A model generated the notes under the pieces. It was not told the origin of the DNA. It did not search any database and saw nothing but the letters and a program-made list of their open reading frames with translations. This document shows, piece after piece, positions 21,541 through 31,335 of a stretch of DNA of 64,000 nucleotides. The position numbers and the translations under genes are program-made. How positions within the stretch are numbered: the stretch's first letter is position 1; the number at the start of each line of letters is the position of its first letter. The DNA is taken from contig NZ_FNHY01000008.1 in the NCBI RefSeq assembly GCF_900103605.1, positions 1 through 64,000 on the forward strand, in the 5' to 3' direction. The DNA is from Psychrobacillus sp. OK028. Lineage in GTDB: Bacteria > Bacillota > Bacilli > Bacillales_A > Planococcaceae.

Positions 21541-22359
21541 ATGGAAGCAATGATTCAAAGTTGGAAGGATTATTTATTTAAAGAAGAGACTTGGGTTCAA
21601 CTTGGGCTCATAGTTATTAAAGTAATCATTATTTTAATAGTAACTGCTCTTACGATAAGAATTGGTAAACACATTATACAAAAGGTTTTCTTAGTCAGAC
21701 AGAGGAGTCCTTTAGGATATTCAGAACGAAGACAAAACACATTACTAAAGCTTCTTCAAAATGTTTTAACTTATGTTGTTTATTTTAGTGCTATTATAGC
21801 TATTTTGACTACTTTTGGTATTCGAGTGGCCGGATTGCTAGCAGGTGCAGGGATTGTTGGTCTAGCAGTTGGTTTTGGTGCTCAAAGTTTAGTGAAGGAT
21901 GTTATTACTGGATTTTTTATAATCTTTGAAGATCAATTTGCCGTGGGGGATCAAGTACAGATAGGGACAGCCAACGGAATTGTACAGGAAATAGGTTTAC
22001 GTACAACAAAAGTGAAAAGTTATACAGGGGAACTTCACATAATTCCGAATGGTAGCATTCTAGTTGTCATAAACTATTCCATTTATAACTCGCTGGCGTT
22101 AATAGATATTAGTGTTGCACCTGAAAATGATATTCCATCTATGGAAAAAAACATGAAGGAATTTCTTGAAGAATTACCTAACAAGTACGAAGATCTTGTT
22201 AAAACACCTAGTTATCTAGGTGTCCAAAGTTTTGATGCATCTGAAATAGTTGTACGATTCACCGCTGAGACTATACCAACGAAACAAAACATTGTTGCTA
22301 GAAAAATTAGAAGAGATTTAATAGAGTTTCTTGAACAAAAAGGCATTAAAATTTCATGA
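21541..22359 (+). CDS. Small-conductance mechanosensitive channel (MscS family)
   Basis: About 272 residues: three N-terminal membrane segments, the glycine- and alanine-rich pore helix near residues 100-125 (GIRVAGLLAGAGIVGLAVGFGAQSLVKD, split by short loops), then the soluble beta domain and alpha/beta C terminus. The channel releases solutes on osmotic downshock. The start at ATG 21541 follows GAGGTGG; a GTG five codons earlier overlaps that site. B. subtilis carries a comparable yya gene at this place. Confidence 0.93.
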   Translation: MEAMIQSWKDYLFKEETWVQLGLIVIKVIIILIVTALTIRIGKHIIQKVFLVRQRSPLGYSERRQNTLLKLLQNVLTYVVYFSAIIAILTTFGIRVAGLLAGAGIVGLAVGFGAQSLVKDVITGFFIIFEDQFAVGDQVQIGTANGIVQEIGLRTTKVKSYTGELHIIPNGSILVVINYSIYNSLALIDISVAPENDIPSMEKNMKEFLEELPNKYEDLVKTPSYLGVQSFDASEIVVRFTAETIPTKQNIVARKIRRDLIEFLEQKGIKIS

Positions 22360-22398
22360 GTCATTAATTTTTACTAAAGAAAATAAGTAGGTGATAGA

Positions 22399-22599
22399 AT
22401 GGAGAAAAAACAATTTCAGTTAAACGACATTGTAGAAATGAAAAAACAACATCCATGTGGAACAAATGCTTGGAAAATCATTCGTATGGGGGCAGATATC
22501 CGTATCAAATGTGAAGGATGCCAGCACAGTGTGATGATACCTAGAAAAGAATTTGAAAAAAAGATGAAAAGGCTTATTGTACAAGCTAATGCTGAGTAA
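22399..22599 (+). CDS. DUF951 protein (YyzM-like)
   Basis: Small protein of 66 residues with the DUF951 pattern: FQLNDIVEMKKQHPCGTNAWKIIRMGADIRIKCEGCQHSVMIPRKEFEKK. Two cysteines in CEGC suggest a metal or structural role; function unknown. It sits directly upstream of ychF as in other Bacillales and is probably cotranscribed with it. Confidence 0.92.
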   Translation: MEKKQFQLNDIVEMKKQHPCGTNAWKIIRMGADIRIKCEGCQHSVMIPRKEFEKKMKRLIVQANAE

Positions 22600-22688
22600 T
22601 GATAGACTTTTACCTCTAAAATCAATATAATGAACAAGTTGTATATAAAGTGAAACTTGGTTGAAAATAATGAAGGGTTGTGACATAT

Positions 22689-23789
22689 ATGGCGTTAACT
22701 GCAGGAATCGTAGGATTACCAAACGTAGGGAAATCTACATTGTTTAATGCAATAACAAAAGCTGGAGCTTTGGCAGCAAACTATCCTTTTGCTACTATTG
22801 ATCCAAACGTTGGAGTAGTTGAAGTACCTGATGCACGTTTAGACAAATTAACAGAACTAGTAGTACCAAAGAAAACCGTTCCTACTGCATTTGAATTTAC
22901 TGATATCGCAGGAATTGTGGAGGGTGCAAGTAAAGGAGAAGGACTTGGAAATAAATTCCTTGCCCATATCCGTGAAGTAGATGCAATTTGTCAGGTTGTA
23001 CGATGCTTCGAAGATGAGAACATTACACATGTATCTGGAAAAGTAGATCCAATCTCTGATATTGAAGTGATTAATCTTGAGTTAATATTAGCCGATTTAG
23101 AAAGCGTTGATAAACGCCTTGCTCGCGTCATTAAAATGGTAAAACAAAGAGATAAGGAAGCCCTAGCAGAAGAACCAGTTCTTACTCGTTTGAAAGAGGC
23201 TTTTGAAGCAGGGAAACCTGGTCGTTCGGTTGAGTTTACAGAAGAAGAGCTACGTGTAGTAAAAGGATTTCATTTGCTAACTACGAAACCAATGCTTTAT
23301 GTTGCGAACGTTTCAGAAGATGATATTATGGCAGAAGAAGAAAATGAATATGTACAAAAAGTACGTGCATTTGCAGCTGAAGAAGGAGCACAAGTAATAT
23401 TAATATGTGCAAAAATTGAAGAAGAGATGGCAGCTCTAGAAGATGAAGAAAAGGCAATGTTCTTAGAAGAACTAGGAATTAAAGAATCTGGCTTAGATCA
23501 GTTGATTAGAGCTTCCTATTCATTAATAGGTCTAGCTACATACTTTACAGCTGGCGTACAGGAAGTACGTGCTTGGACATACAAAAAAGGGATGAAAGCA
23601 CCTCAATGTGCGGGTGTCATTCACTCGGACTTTGAAAAAGGTTTTATTCGTGCGGAAACAGTTGCCTATGATGATTTAGTAGAAGCTGGATCGATGGCTG
23701 CTGCAAAAGAAGCAGGTAAGGTTCGTTTAGAAGGAAAAGAATATATTGTACAAGACGGAGATGTAATGTTGTTCCGCTTCAACGTATAA
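22689..23789 (+). CDS. ychF: Ribosome-binding ATPase YchF
   Basis: Obg-related P-loop protein that prefers ATP over GTP and binds ribosomes. The 366 residues start MALTAGIVGLPNVGKSTLFN with the G1 loop GLPNVGKS, contain DIAGIVEGASKGEGLGNKFL, a coiled-coil insertion, and a C-terminal TGS domain (TYFTAGVQEVRAWT onward). The frame begins three codons earlier, but the family start is the ATG at 22689. It ends at a strong terminator. Confidence 0.98.
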   Translation: MALTAGIVGLPNVGKSTLFNAITKAGALAANYPFATIDPNVGVVEVPDARLDKLTELVVPKKTVPTAFEFTDIAGIVEGASKGEGLGNKFLAHIREVDAICQVVRCFEDENITHVSGKVDPISDIEVINLELILADLESVDKRLARVIKMVKQRDKEALAEEPVLTRLKEAFEAGKPGRSVEFTEEELRVVKGFHLLTTKPMLYVANVSEDDIMAEEENEYVQKVRAFAAEEGAQVILICAKIEEEMAALEDEEKAMFLEELGIKESGLDQLIRASYSLIGLATYFTAGVQEVRAWTYKKGMKAPQCAGVIHSDFEKGFIRAETVAYDDLVEAGSMAAAKEAGKVRLEGKEYIVQDGDVMLFRFNV

Positions 23790-23792
23790 TAG

Positions 23793-23829
23793 CAAAAAAG
23801 GATCAGTGATTTATCACTGATCCTTTTTT
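23793..23829 (+). terminator. ychF terminator
   Basis: AAAAAAGGATCAGTGA pairs with TCACTGATCCTTTTTT; the A run before and T run after make it work in both directions. Confidence 0.92.
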
Positions 23830-23900
23830 GAAGAATAAAGTATATAAAAGTGTCCGGTGAACACTGGGATCATGGGACTTGAAAGAACGAAAAATACTCT

Positions 23901-24090
23901 TGATTTCCGTTTCAGGTGGACGCTTTCCGCGGGCACGGCTTCAATCTCCTCGTCACTACGAAAACATATGCTCCTGCGGTTACTCGTCGCAAAGACATTG
24001 GTCAAACAAGGATTGACCAATGTCTTTCCTGCGGGGCTTTCAGCTCGTGCTATTCCCGCTGGAGTCGCCACCTTTCACTCCAATCAATAA
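23901..24090. repeat. GC-rich structured intergenic repeat, copy 2 (most complete)
   Basis: About 190 bases of GC-rich sequence in an AT-rich spacer. The two ends are roughly complementary (TTTCCGCGGGCACGGCTT near the left; AGCTCGTGCTATTCCCGC near the right). At the centre lies a perfect 15-base inverted repeat, AAAGACATTGGTCAA (23991-24005) with TTGACCAATGTCTTT (24013-24027). Three overlapping open frames cross it, which is typical of a structured GC-rich element rather than a gene. Copies 1 and 3 lie at 261-463 and 6282-6340. Confidence 0.75.
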
Positions 24091-24364
24091 AGAGTGTAGT
24101 ACCTCCATTTAAGATTTAGCATAGCTTATCGCTAAGGAGATTAGTTTTAGTTAATGTTGGAAAAAACTTTCTGAAATTACAGTTGAACTTGGGATGTCGC
24201 TATTACTTAATGATGCTGAAGTAGATTTTCTTTCATACTAGTGGAAATGAGGAGAAATAGTAAGCATATACTAAATAAAGAAGTAAGATAGCGAACGAAA
24301 TTGTATCTTCGAGAGCTTGCTCTATTAGTAGGGAAGGATCTTTTCTCTAGTTATCCAGAAACGC

Positions 24365-24545
24365 ACTAACCTGTTTCTAAGATTTGTAGGAGGGCGACGG
24401 ACAGGCAAACGCCATAAGATTACCGGAAAAAAGGGATATTGGTTGTGACGGACGTCACAACCAATATCCCTAAAAATCCCCTCGGTAATCATATAGTAAA
24501 AAGTCTGTCCAAAGCCCTTCGGAAACGCATAGAACCAGGTTTTGA
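24365..24545. repeat. large imperfect palindrome
   Basis: Nested inverted repeats. The centre is a perfect 17-base stem, GGGATATTGGTTGTGAC (24433-24449) with its complement at 24454-24470, loop GGAC. Outside it GATTACCG (24418-24425) pairs with CGGTAATC (24483-24490), then GGACAG with CTGTCC, and the flanks ACCTGTTTCTA and the complement of TAGAACCAGGT continue the match. The whole could fold into one long hairpin or be a miniature transposable element. It lies just downstream of the DUF3267 gene on its strand. Confidence 0.75.
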
Positions 24546-24563
24546 ACTTAAGGATTGTTCTTG

Positions 24564-25112
24564 TTAATCCTTCTTTAATACATATAATCTAGGCTTCTCT
24601 GGATCATCTTTGATCAATAAGTCGTTTGGATATTTTCGGAGCTCTTTGTACATGGCAAAGTCACCAGCTGCACCAGCGATCAGCCAAGCACCTAAAAGAA
24701 CGAGCAAAAGAGAGCCTATCCAAAACCCTATAATCATTGGTAAAACACCAGTTAACCAAAAAGGAAGTAATAATGCCTTTTTCATGGCACTGTTTTGTAA
24801 TGGAATAATAGTTGTAGCATAAGCGACCCCCATTTGAAGATTAACCCCATAATCCATACTACTCCAAGGTGCTTTACCAAAAATCCAAAATCCAACAAGG
24901 TGAAAGCACTCGTGTAAAACGATTAATACTACATAACCGATTAAGAACCAGAGAAAGCTCCAAAATGAGAAAGTGATTTCTGTAATATCCGTTATCCAAG
25001 GGAAAAGAAGTAATCCTATTATAGATAAACCGATAGTTAATCCAATACTTTCCCAAGCAACCTTTTTCAAATTAATATCAATTACAACTAAAATTTCTTC
25101 CTTATTTTCCAT
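24564..25112 (-). CDS. DUF3267 membrane zinc metalloprotease-like protein
   Basis: Protein of 182 residues with four or five hydrophobic segments. The HECFH sequence near residue 66 fits the HExxH zinc motif of DUF3267 membrane proteins (YdaM/site-2-protease-like group). It is the only minus-strand gene between ychF and rpsF and sits beside palindromic repeats, so it is probably an insertion into the conserved block. Substrate unknown. Confidence 0.8.
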   Translation of the reverse strand: MENKEEILVVIDINLKKVAWESIGLTIGLSIIGLLLFPWITDITEITFSFWSFLWFLIGYVVLIVLHECFHLVGFWIFGKAPWSSMDYGVNLQMGVAYATTIIPLQNSAMKKALLLPFWLTGVLPMIIGFWIGSLLLVLLGAWLIAGAAGDFAMYKELRKYPNDLLIKDDPEKPRLYVLKKD

Positions 25113-25170
25113 AGAATCCTCCTATTTAAAAATAAATATACCTCAATGAGTAATATAATGACAATCATCC

Positions 25171-25199
25171 TTGATACGATAGATAAACTATGTTACAAT
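25171..25199 (+). promoter_or_regulatory. rpsF-ssb-rpsR promoter
   Basis: -35 TTGATA at 25171-25176 and -10 TACAAT at 25194-25199, spacer 17 bases, about 80 bases upstream of rpsF. Confidence 0.75.
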
Positions 25200-25214
25200 T
25201 CATTGATGTGAGTA

Positions 25215-25275
25215 ATAGAATTACTTGCTCCTTGTCGGCTTTCAATAGTCGGCCAAAGACCATAGGGAGGTGTAA
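25215..25275 (+). promoter_or_regulatory. rpsF leader, candidate S6:S18 autoregulatory RNA motif
   Basis: The leader contains CTCCTTGTCGGCTTTC and AATAGTCGGCCAAAGAC before the ribosome site GGGAGGTG. Leaders of rpsF operons in Bacillales carry a conserved motif bound by the S6:S18 complex that imitates its 16S site. The placement and sequence fit; the fold was judged by eye. Confidence 0.55.
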
Positions 25276-25279
25276 ATAG

Positions 25280-25588
25280 ATGAGAAAGTACGAATTAATG
25301 TACATTATTCAACCAGCAATTGAGGAAGATGCGAAGAAAGCTTTAGTAGAGCGTTTCCAAGAAATCTTAACTTCAAATGGTGCAGAAATCATCGAAGCAA
25401 AAGAGTGGGGTAAACGCCGTTTAGCTTACGAAATCAATGACTTACGTGAAGGATTCTACCAAATCCTTAAAGTAACTGCTGATTCAAAAGCAATCGATGA
25501 ATACACACGTTTAGCTAACATCAATGAAGACATTATCCGTCACATTGCTGTTCGTATCGACGATATTAAAGTTAAAGCAAAAAAATAA
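25280..25588 (+). CDS. rpsF: 30S ribosomal protein S6
   Basis: Small-subunit protein of 102 residues beginning [20 protein letters not shown], the standard S6 fold; it binds 16S rRNA together with S18, encoded two genes downstream. GGGAGGTG precedes the ATG. First gene of the rpsF-ssb-rpsR operon. Confidence 0.99.
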   Translation: MRKYELMYIIQPAIEEDAKKALVERFQEILTSNGAEIIEAKEWGKRRLAYEINDLREGFYQILKVTADSKAIDEYTRLANINEDIIRHIAVRIDDIKVKAKK

Positions 25589-25627
25589 AATTGACTAAAA
25601 AAGCTGATCAAGGGAGGTTGTTTACTG

Positions 25628-26137
25628 ATGATTAACCGTGTCGTTTTAGTTGGAAGACTAACAAAAGATCCGGAACTTCGCTATACACCAAGTGGTGTTG
25701 CAATGGCAAGATTTACACTTGCTGTAAATCGTACATTCTCCAACCAACAAGGTGAAAGAGAAGCTGATTTTATCAACTGTGTCGTTTGGAGAAAGCAAGC
25801 TGAAAACACAGCAAACTACTTGAAAAAAGGAAGTTTAGCTGGTGTGGAAGGGCGCATTCAAACGGGTAGTTATGAAGGACAAGATGGAAAACGAGTATAT
25901 ACGACAGACGTTGTCGCAGACAGCGTTCAGTTCTTAGAACCACGTAATAGCTCTGGCTCTGGAGATCGTAACCAAAGTGGACAATCATTTGGTAGCAATA
26001 ACCAGCAGCAATTTTCAACACCTTCATATCAGCAAAGCCAACCTATGAATCAGCAAAACTATACACGTGTAGATGAGGATCCTTTTTCTAATAGTAGCGG
26101 ACCAATCGAAGTATCGGATGACGACCTACCGTTCTAA
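25628..26137 (+). CDS. ssb: Single-stranded DNA-binding protein SsbA
   Basis: Tetrameric protein that coats single-stranded DNA in replication and repair. The 169 residues have an OB fold at about 1-107 ([20 protein letters not shown]), a glutamine-, serine- and asparagine-rich linker, and the acidic interaction tip DDDLPF at the C terminus. Its position between rpsF and rpsR identifies it as the essential chromosomal SsbA. Confidence 0.99.
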   Translation: MINRVVLVGRLTKDPELRYTPSGVAMARFTLAVNRTFSNQQGEREADFINCVVWRKQAENTANYLKKGSLAGVEGRIQTGSYEGQDGKRVYTTDVVADSVQFLEPRNSSGSGDRNQSGQSFGSNNQQQFSTPSYQQSQPMNQQNYTRVDEDPFSNSSGPIEVSDDDLPF

Positions 26138-26186
26138 AAAGTATCATCCAGCATGTTTACTTTAATCGAAAAGGAGGCAACCTAAT

Positions 26187-26423
26187 ATGGCACCACGTCG
26201 CGGAGGCAAAAGACGCCGTAAAGTTTGTTACTTCACATCAAACAATATCACACACATCGATTATAAAGATGTAGATTTGTTGAAAAAATTCGTGTCAGAA
26301 CGTGGAAAAATTCTTCCACGTCGTGTGACAGGAACTAGTGCGAAGTACCAACGTAAGTTAACACGAGCTATTAAAGTATCTCGTATCATGGCTTTACTTC
26401 CATTCTCTACTGAAGAGAGATAA
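26187..26423 (+). CDS. rpsR: 30S ribosomal protein S18
   Basis: Basic protein of 78 residues with the S18 core [21 protein letters not shown] and [10 protein letters not shown]. It pairs with S6 on the ribosome. AAGGAGG precedes the ATG. Last gene of the operon. Confidence 0.99.
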   Translation: MAPRRGGKRRRKVCYFTSNNITHIDYKDVDLLKKFVSERGKILPRRVTGTSAKYQRKLTRAIKVSRIMALLPFSTEER

Positions 26424-26433
26424 GTATAAATTA

Positions 26434-26463
26434 GAAAGACCGGGAAACCGGTCTTTTTTTCTT
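26434..26463 (+). terminator. rpsR terminator
   Basis: AAGACCGG and CCGGTCTT form a stem with loop GAAA, followed by TTTTTTC. Confidence 0.9.
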
Positions 26464-26587
26464 TTTTATACACTTACAGTTGTATGTTTTATGTTCATTC
26501 TTAATTAGCTTCAGCACTGTGGGATTTTAGTTGTTGTAAAAAATCTGTTACAATGGATAGATGATTACATTAAAGGAAGGTTCCTAA

Positions 26588-27529
26588 ATGCAAAGAAATC
26601 AAACAAGTTATTTAACATATGGAGCTGCAATGATAGCACTGTTTGCTATTTTATTGGCAATGTCTGTCTATGTTCCTGTACTCGGTTTTTTCACCTCTTT
26701 CGTTGTACCATTACCTCTTGCATGGTACAGTGCAAGATTTGAAAGAAAGCAAGCTGCATTTGTCGTTATTATTGCATTACTGATTTCTTTTATAATTGGT
26801 GGTGTTTTCGGGCTTATTTTTGGATTGTTAGTTGGTCCATTAGGCTTTATCATTGGAGACTCTATACGAGCTAAAAAGTCCAAGTTATATATGCTTATGG
26901 CAACAGGCCTGTTTTTACTTTTAATGACAGCTGCACAATACATATTATCCGTTTTATTTTTTAATATGAATGTTTTGAAGCAATTTATTGCGACCATTGA
27001 AGTATACTACGAACAACTGGGAAATATTATGTCTTCGGTTGGACAGTTGCCTGAGGGTTATGATGAGTTAGTTAGACAAAGCATTATACTTATTGAATCT
27101 ATTATGCCTAGCTATTTTATTGGTGCTGTGTTTATAAGTGCTTGGTTATATTTAATCATTAATTTGCCCCTATTGAAAAAATTGAAATTAGATGTCCCGA
27201 AGTTTCCTAAATTCATGCATTTTAGACTACCTAAAGCAGTGTTATGGTATTATTTAATCGTATCTATATTCTCATTGTTTGTTTCCTATGAGGTAGGGAC
27301 GTTTGGTTATTTATTATTCGTAAATGCCGCAATAATTTTGCGAGCACTGTTGTTTTTACAAGGTGTATCACTTATTCACTACTACTTTTACGTAAAAGGA
27401 TTGCCAAAATGGTCTATGATATTTGCAACATTTTTTGCAATTCCATTATTTACGTTTACTATTATAGTAGGGGTATTAGATTTAGGATTTAATATACGAG
27501 GATTTATAAAAGACAGATACAAAAAATAA
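26588..27529 (+). CDS. yybS: DUF2232 membrane protein YybS
   Basis: Protein of 313 residues with about eight membrane segments, typical of the YybS family upstream of gdpP in Bacillales. Function is not established; conserved pairing with gdpP suggests a link to cyclic-di-AMP signalling or the envelope, which is inference. AAGGAAGG precedes the ATG, and gdpP follows 13 bases later. Confidence 0.9.
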   Translation: MQRNQTSYLTYGAAMIALFAILLAMSVYVPVLGFFTSFVVPLPLAWYSARFERKQAAFVVIIALLISFIIGGVFGLIFGLLVGPLGFIIGDSIRAKKSKLYMLMATGLFLLLMTAAQYILSVLFFNMNVLKQFIATIEVYYEQLGNIMSSVGQLPEGYDELVRQSIILIESIMPSYFIGAVFISAWLYLIINLPLLKKLKLDVPKFPKFMHFRLPKAVLWYYLIVSIFSLFVSYEVGTFGYLLFVNAAIILRALLFLQGVSLIHYYFYVKGLPKWSMIFATFFAIPLFTFTIIVGVLDLGFNIRGFIKDRYKK

Positions 27530-27541
27530 GGAGCTGATCTA

Positions 27542-29518
27542 GTGGCATCTTTTTTTAGAAAACGGCCAATTCGATATCCACTCATATTGTTCTTATTACT
27601 TAGTGGGGTTGCAACTTATTTGTTACTGTCTACCAATTTATTGATTGGATTATTATTTTCTCTAATGGTAATTGGTGTATTTATCTATGCGTGGATTATT
27701 GAACAACGTGTATATGAAGAGACAGAAAAACATATCGAAACTCTTTCCTACCGGATGAAAAAGGTAGGGGAAGAAGCCTTATTAGAAATGCCAATCGGGA
27801 TCCTACTCATAAATGATCAGTACATCATTGAGTGGGCAAATCCATACATGACGCAGCAGCTTCCATTCGATACGATTATTGGTGAGGAGCTTCTTTCTAT
27901 ATCAAAGGATCTTCAACAGCTGAAGAAACAAGAAGAATCTAAAGAAATGGTCATTTCTTTAGATGAAAAAAATTATAAAGTGCTCTATAAAGCCGAAGAA
28001 AAGCTTTTATACTTCTTTGACATAACAGAACAAGTAGAGATGGAATCGCTCTATTACGGTGATCGAACCGTAATTGGTGTGCTATTTATAGATAATTATG
28101 ATGAAATTTCACAGGGTATGGACGACCAAACAAGAGGAAGGCTTAATAGCATTGTTACTTCCTGTGTGAATGATTGGGGAGCAAAATACGGTATTTATGT
28201 GAAACGAATTTCTTCAGATCGTTTTTTAGCCGTTTTTAATGAATCAATCCTCGTAGAAATAGAAAAAAGTAAATTCTCCATATTGGATGATATAAGAGAA
28301 ACTACCTCTAAATTTGGATTTTCGCTCACTTTAAGCGTTGGTGTTGGTGCAGGTTCCACTTCCCTTGTTGAACTTGGAGAACTTGCTCAGTCCAGCTTAG
28401 ATTTAGTTTTAGGTCGTGGTGGAGATCAAGTAGCCATCAAGCATCCAAGTGGAAAAGTAAAGTTTTTTGGTGGAAAAACAAATCCAGTAGAAAAACGGAC
28501 ACGTGTAAGAGCCAGAGTTATCTCTCATGCTTTAAGAGATCTTATACAGGATAGTGACCAAGTATTTGTGATGGGGCACAAGATGCCAGATATGGATGCA
28601 ATAGGTTCGGCTGTAGGTGTAAGAAAAATGGTTGGTATGAACAAAGTAGAGGGCTACGTTGTATTGGACAGTAATGAGCTAGACAATAGCGTGACACGAT
28701 TAATGGATGAGATAAAGGAAGAACCAGAGCTATATAATCGTTTTATAAGTCCTGAAGAAGCGATCAGCAAAATGACAGATAAAACATTATTAGTTGTAGT
28801 TGATACACATAAGCCGAGCTTGGTTATTGATGAAAAGCTTCTTCAAAAGGCAGAAAAAATAGTTGTGATTGATCATCATCGGCGCGGGGAGGAATTTATT
28901 TCCAATACGCTGCTAGTTTACATGGAACCATACGCCTCTTCTACTTCAGAGCTGGTAACCGAACTAATTGAATATCAGCCTAAAAATGAAAAGCTATCCA
29001 TGTTAGAAGCAACTTCTATGCTAGCAGGAATTATAGTAGATACGAAAAGCTTTACTTTACGTACAGGCGCAAGAACATTCGAAGCTGCATCCTATTTACG
29101 GACACACGGAGCAGATACAATTCTTGTTCAGCGGATGCTAAAGGAAGATATTGATACTTATATAGAACGTTCTAAAATCGTCCAAAACGTTGAATTTTTT
29201 AAAGAAGGTATTGCTATTGCTCATGGTATGGAAAACGTCTCCTACAGCCAGGTATTACTTGCTCAAACTGCAGATATATTATTGACGATGAATAATGTCG
29301 CAGCTTCTTTCGTAATAGGACGTAAAAGTGAATCTACGATTGGCATCAGCGCACGATCATTAGGAGATATCAATGTTCAAGTAATTATGGAAAAACTAAA
29401 TGGTGGTGGACATTTAACAAATGCTGCCTGCCAAATGGAAGAAACCTCGATAGATGAAGCAATAGAACTTCTAAAAAATGCAATTATAGATACAATTGAA
29501 GGAGGAAATGAAGAATGA
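27542..29518 (+). CDS. gdpP: Cyclic-di-AMP phosphodiesterase GdpP
   Basis: Membrane enzyme that hydrolyses cyclic di-AMP to pApA. The 658 residues show two N-terminal membrane helices (about 15-55), a heme-binding PAS-like domain, a degenerate GGDEF domain (about 170-310), then the catalytic DHH part ([14 protein letters not shown] near 350, DHHRRGEEF near 445) and the DHHA1 end with [12 protein letters not shown]. The start is GTG after AAGGAG. The stop overlaps the rplI start by four bases. Confidence 0.98.
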   Translation: MASFFRKRPIRYPLILFLLLSGVATYLLLSTNLLIGLLFSLMVIGVFIYAWIIEQRVYEETEKHIETLSYRMKKVGEEALLEMPIGILLINDQYIIEWANPYMTQQLPFDTIIGEELLSISKDLQQLKKQEESKEMVISLDEKNYKVLYKAEEKLLYFFDITEQVEMESLYYGDRTVIGVLFIDNYDEISQGMDDQTRGRLNSIVTSCVNDWGAKYGIYVKRISSDRFLAVFNESILVEIEKSKFSILDDIRETTSKFGFSLTLSVGVGAGSTSLVELGELAQSSLDLVLGRGGDQVAIKHPSGKVKFFGGKTNPVEKRTRVRARVISHALRDLIQDSDQVFVMGHKMPDMDAIGSAVGVRKMVGMNKVEGYVVLDSNELDNSVTRLMDEIKEEPELYNRFISPEEAISKMTDKTLLVVVDTHKPSLVIDEKLLQKAEKIVVIDHHRRGEEFISNTLLVYMEPYASSTSELVTELIEYQPKNEKLSMLEATSMLAGIIVDTKSFTLRTGARTFEAASYLRTHGADTILVQRMLKEDIDTYIERSKIVQNVEFFKEGIAIAHGMENVSYSQVLLAQTADILLTMNNVAASFVIGRKSESTIGISARSLGDINVQVIMEKLNGGGHLTNAACQMEETSIDEAIELLKNAIIDTIEGGNEE

Positions 29519-29964
29519 AAGTAGTATTCTTAAAAGACGTAAAAGGTAAAGGGAAAAAAGGCGAGGTAAAAAATGTTGCAGATGGTTATGCACATAACTT
29601 TTTACTTAAAAACAAATTAGCGGTTGAAGTAAACGCAGCTGCATTAAGTGCACTAGAAGGACAAAAGAAAAAGTCCGAGAAAGAAGCAGCTCAAGAATTG
29701 GCAGAAGCAAAAGATTTAAAAGAAAAATTAGAGCAGATAACTGTTGAGTTAAAAGCAAAGTCTGGAAGTGACGGTCGACTATTTGGTTCAATTACAACGA
29801 AACAAATTGCCTCTCAATTAGAAAAAACACATGGTATTAAATTAGATAAACGAAAAATGGAATTAGATGATGCAATTAGAGCATTAGGATATACAAATGT
29901 CCCTGTAAAACTTCATCATGAAGTTGTGGCGACACTAAAAGTTCTTGTTTCTGAAGAAGCGTAA
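29515..29964 (+). CDS. rplI: 50S ribosomal protein L9
   Basis: Two-domain large-subunit protein of 149 residues; the N-terminal domain [20 protein letters not shown] and the L9 signature [14 protein letters not shown] are clear, joined by a long helix to the C-terminal domain. Translationally coupled to gdpP. Confidence 0.99.
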   Translation: MKVVFLKDVKGKGKKGEVKNVADGYAHNFLLKNKLAVEVNAAALSALEGQKKKSEKEAAQELAEAKDLKEKLEQITVELKAKSGSDGRLFGSITTKQIASQLEKTHGIKLDKRKMELDDAIRALGYTNVPVKLHHEVVATLKVLVSEEA

Positions 29965-29976
29965 GGAGAGAGGTAA

Positions 29977-31332
29977 ATGAGCGATCCGATGTTGGACCGT
30001 GTACCGCCACATAACCAAGAAGCTGAACAATCTGTCATTGGCGCTATATTTTTAGAACCACAGGCATTAATTACTGCTGGTGAAATCTTGCTAGCGGAAG
30101 ATTTCTATCGGGTAGCACATCAGAAGATTTTCCAAACAATGCTTCATTTGAGCGATAAAGGTAAGGCAATTGATGTTGTAACCGTGACGGAAGAGCTTTC
30201 TGCAAAGAAAGAATTAGAGGATGTTGGTGGAATTTCATATATAAGCGAAATTGCTAATGCAGTTCCAACAGCAGCCAATATAGCATACTACGCTAAAATT
30301 GTAGAAGAAAAATCTATTTTACGCCGCTTAATACGCGTAGCCACCACAATAGTAGAAGATGGTTTTACAAGAGAAGATGAAGTAGAAGCATTATTAGCAG
30401 AAGCCGAACGCAAAATGATGGAAGTCGCAAGCCGAAAAAATGCGGGTGATTTCGAACATATTAAAGATGTATTAGTGGAAACATACGATAATATAGAAAA
30501 ACTTCATACGAGAAAAGGCGACGTTACCGGTATACCGACAGGATTCCGTGACTTAGATCGAATTACAGCCGGCTTCCAACGAAATGACTTGATCATTGTA
30601 GCTGCTCGTCCATCTGTAGGTAAAACGGCATTTGCTCTGAATGTGGCTCAAAACGTAGCGACAAAAACAGATGAAAATGTAGCAATCTTTAGTTTAGAGA
30701 TGGGTGCAGAACAGTTAGTTATGCGTATGCTTTGTGCGGAGGGGAATATAGACGCTCAGGTTCTTCGTACAGGGGCATTAACAACTGAGGATTGGCGCAA
30801 GCTTACAATGGCAATGGGAAGCCTTTCAAATGCAGGTATTTATATTGATGATACTCCTGGTATTCGGGTAAATGAAATCCGGGCAAAATGTCGTCGACTG
30901 AAACAAGAGCATGGCCTAGGAATGATTTTGATTGATTATTTACAGCTAATCCAAGGTAGTGGAGGAAGCCAAGCAAACCGTCAACAGGAGGTCTCGGAAA
31001 TTTCTCGTTCCTTAAAAGGTTTAGCTCGTGAATTGCAAGTTCCTGTAATAGCCTTGTCTCAGTTATCTCGTGGAGTAGAGCAGCGTCAAGATAAGAGACC
31101 AATGATGTCTGACTTGCGTGAATCTGGTTCTATTGAGCAGGATGCAGATATTGTCTCGTTCCTGTATCGTGAAGATTATTATGACAAAGAAACCGAAAAT
31201 CAGAATATGATTGAAATTATTATAGCAAAACAACGTAATGGTCCTACTGGAACTGTTACACTGGCATTCGTAAAAGAGTTTAACAAATTCGTTAACATCG
31301 ACTGGAGTCAACACCAAGCACCACCAGCATAA
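29977..31332 (+). CDS. dnaB: Replicative DNA helicase DnaB (DnaC in Bacillus)
   Basis: Hexameric helicase at the replication fork. The 451 residues have the N-terminal primase-interaction domain (HNQEAEQSVIGAIFLEPQAL), a linker, and the RecA-like ATPase domain with Walker A RPSVGKTAFALN near 211 and Walker B LILIDYLQLI near 310. GGAGAGAGG precedes the ATG. It ends the yybS-gdpP-rplI-dnaB operon. Confidence 0.99.
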   Translation: MSDPMLDRVPPHNQEAEQSVIGAIFLEPQALITAGEILLAEDFYRVAHQKIFQTMLHLSDKGKAIDVVTVTEELSAKKELEDVGGISYISEIANAVPTAANIAYYAKIVEEKSILRRLIRVATTIVEDGFTREDEVEALLAEAERKMMEVASRKNAGDFEHIKDVLVETYDNIEKLHTRKGDVTGIPTGFRDLDRITAGFQRNDLIIVAARPSVGKTAFALNVAQNVATKTDENVAIFSLEMGAEQLVMRMLCAEGNIDAQVLRTGALTTEDWRKLTMAMGSLSNAGIYIDDTPGIRVNEIRAKCRRLKQEHGLGMILIDYLQLIQGSGGSQANRQQEVSEISRSLKGLARELQVPVIALSQLSRGVEQRQDKRPMMSDLRESGSIEQDADIVSFLYREDYYDKETENQNMIEIIIAKQRNGPTGTVTLAFVKEFNKFVNIDWSQHQAPPA

Positions 31333-31335
31333 TGA

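Noticed and set aside
23857-24119. Three overlapping open frames of 67 to 85 residues on both strands
   Set aside because: They all cross the GC-rich structured repeat, have no ribosome sites and no recognisable protein pattern; open frames are expected in such sequence.
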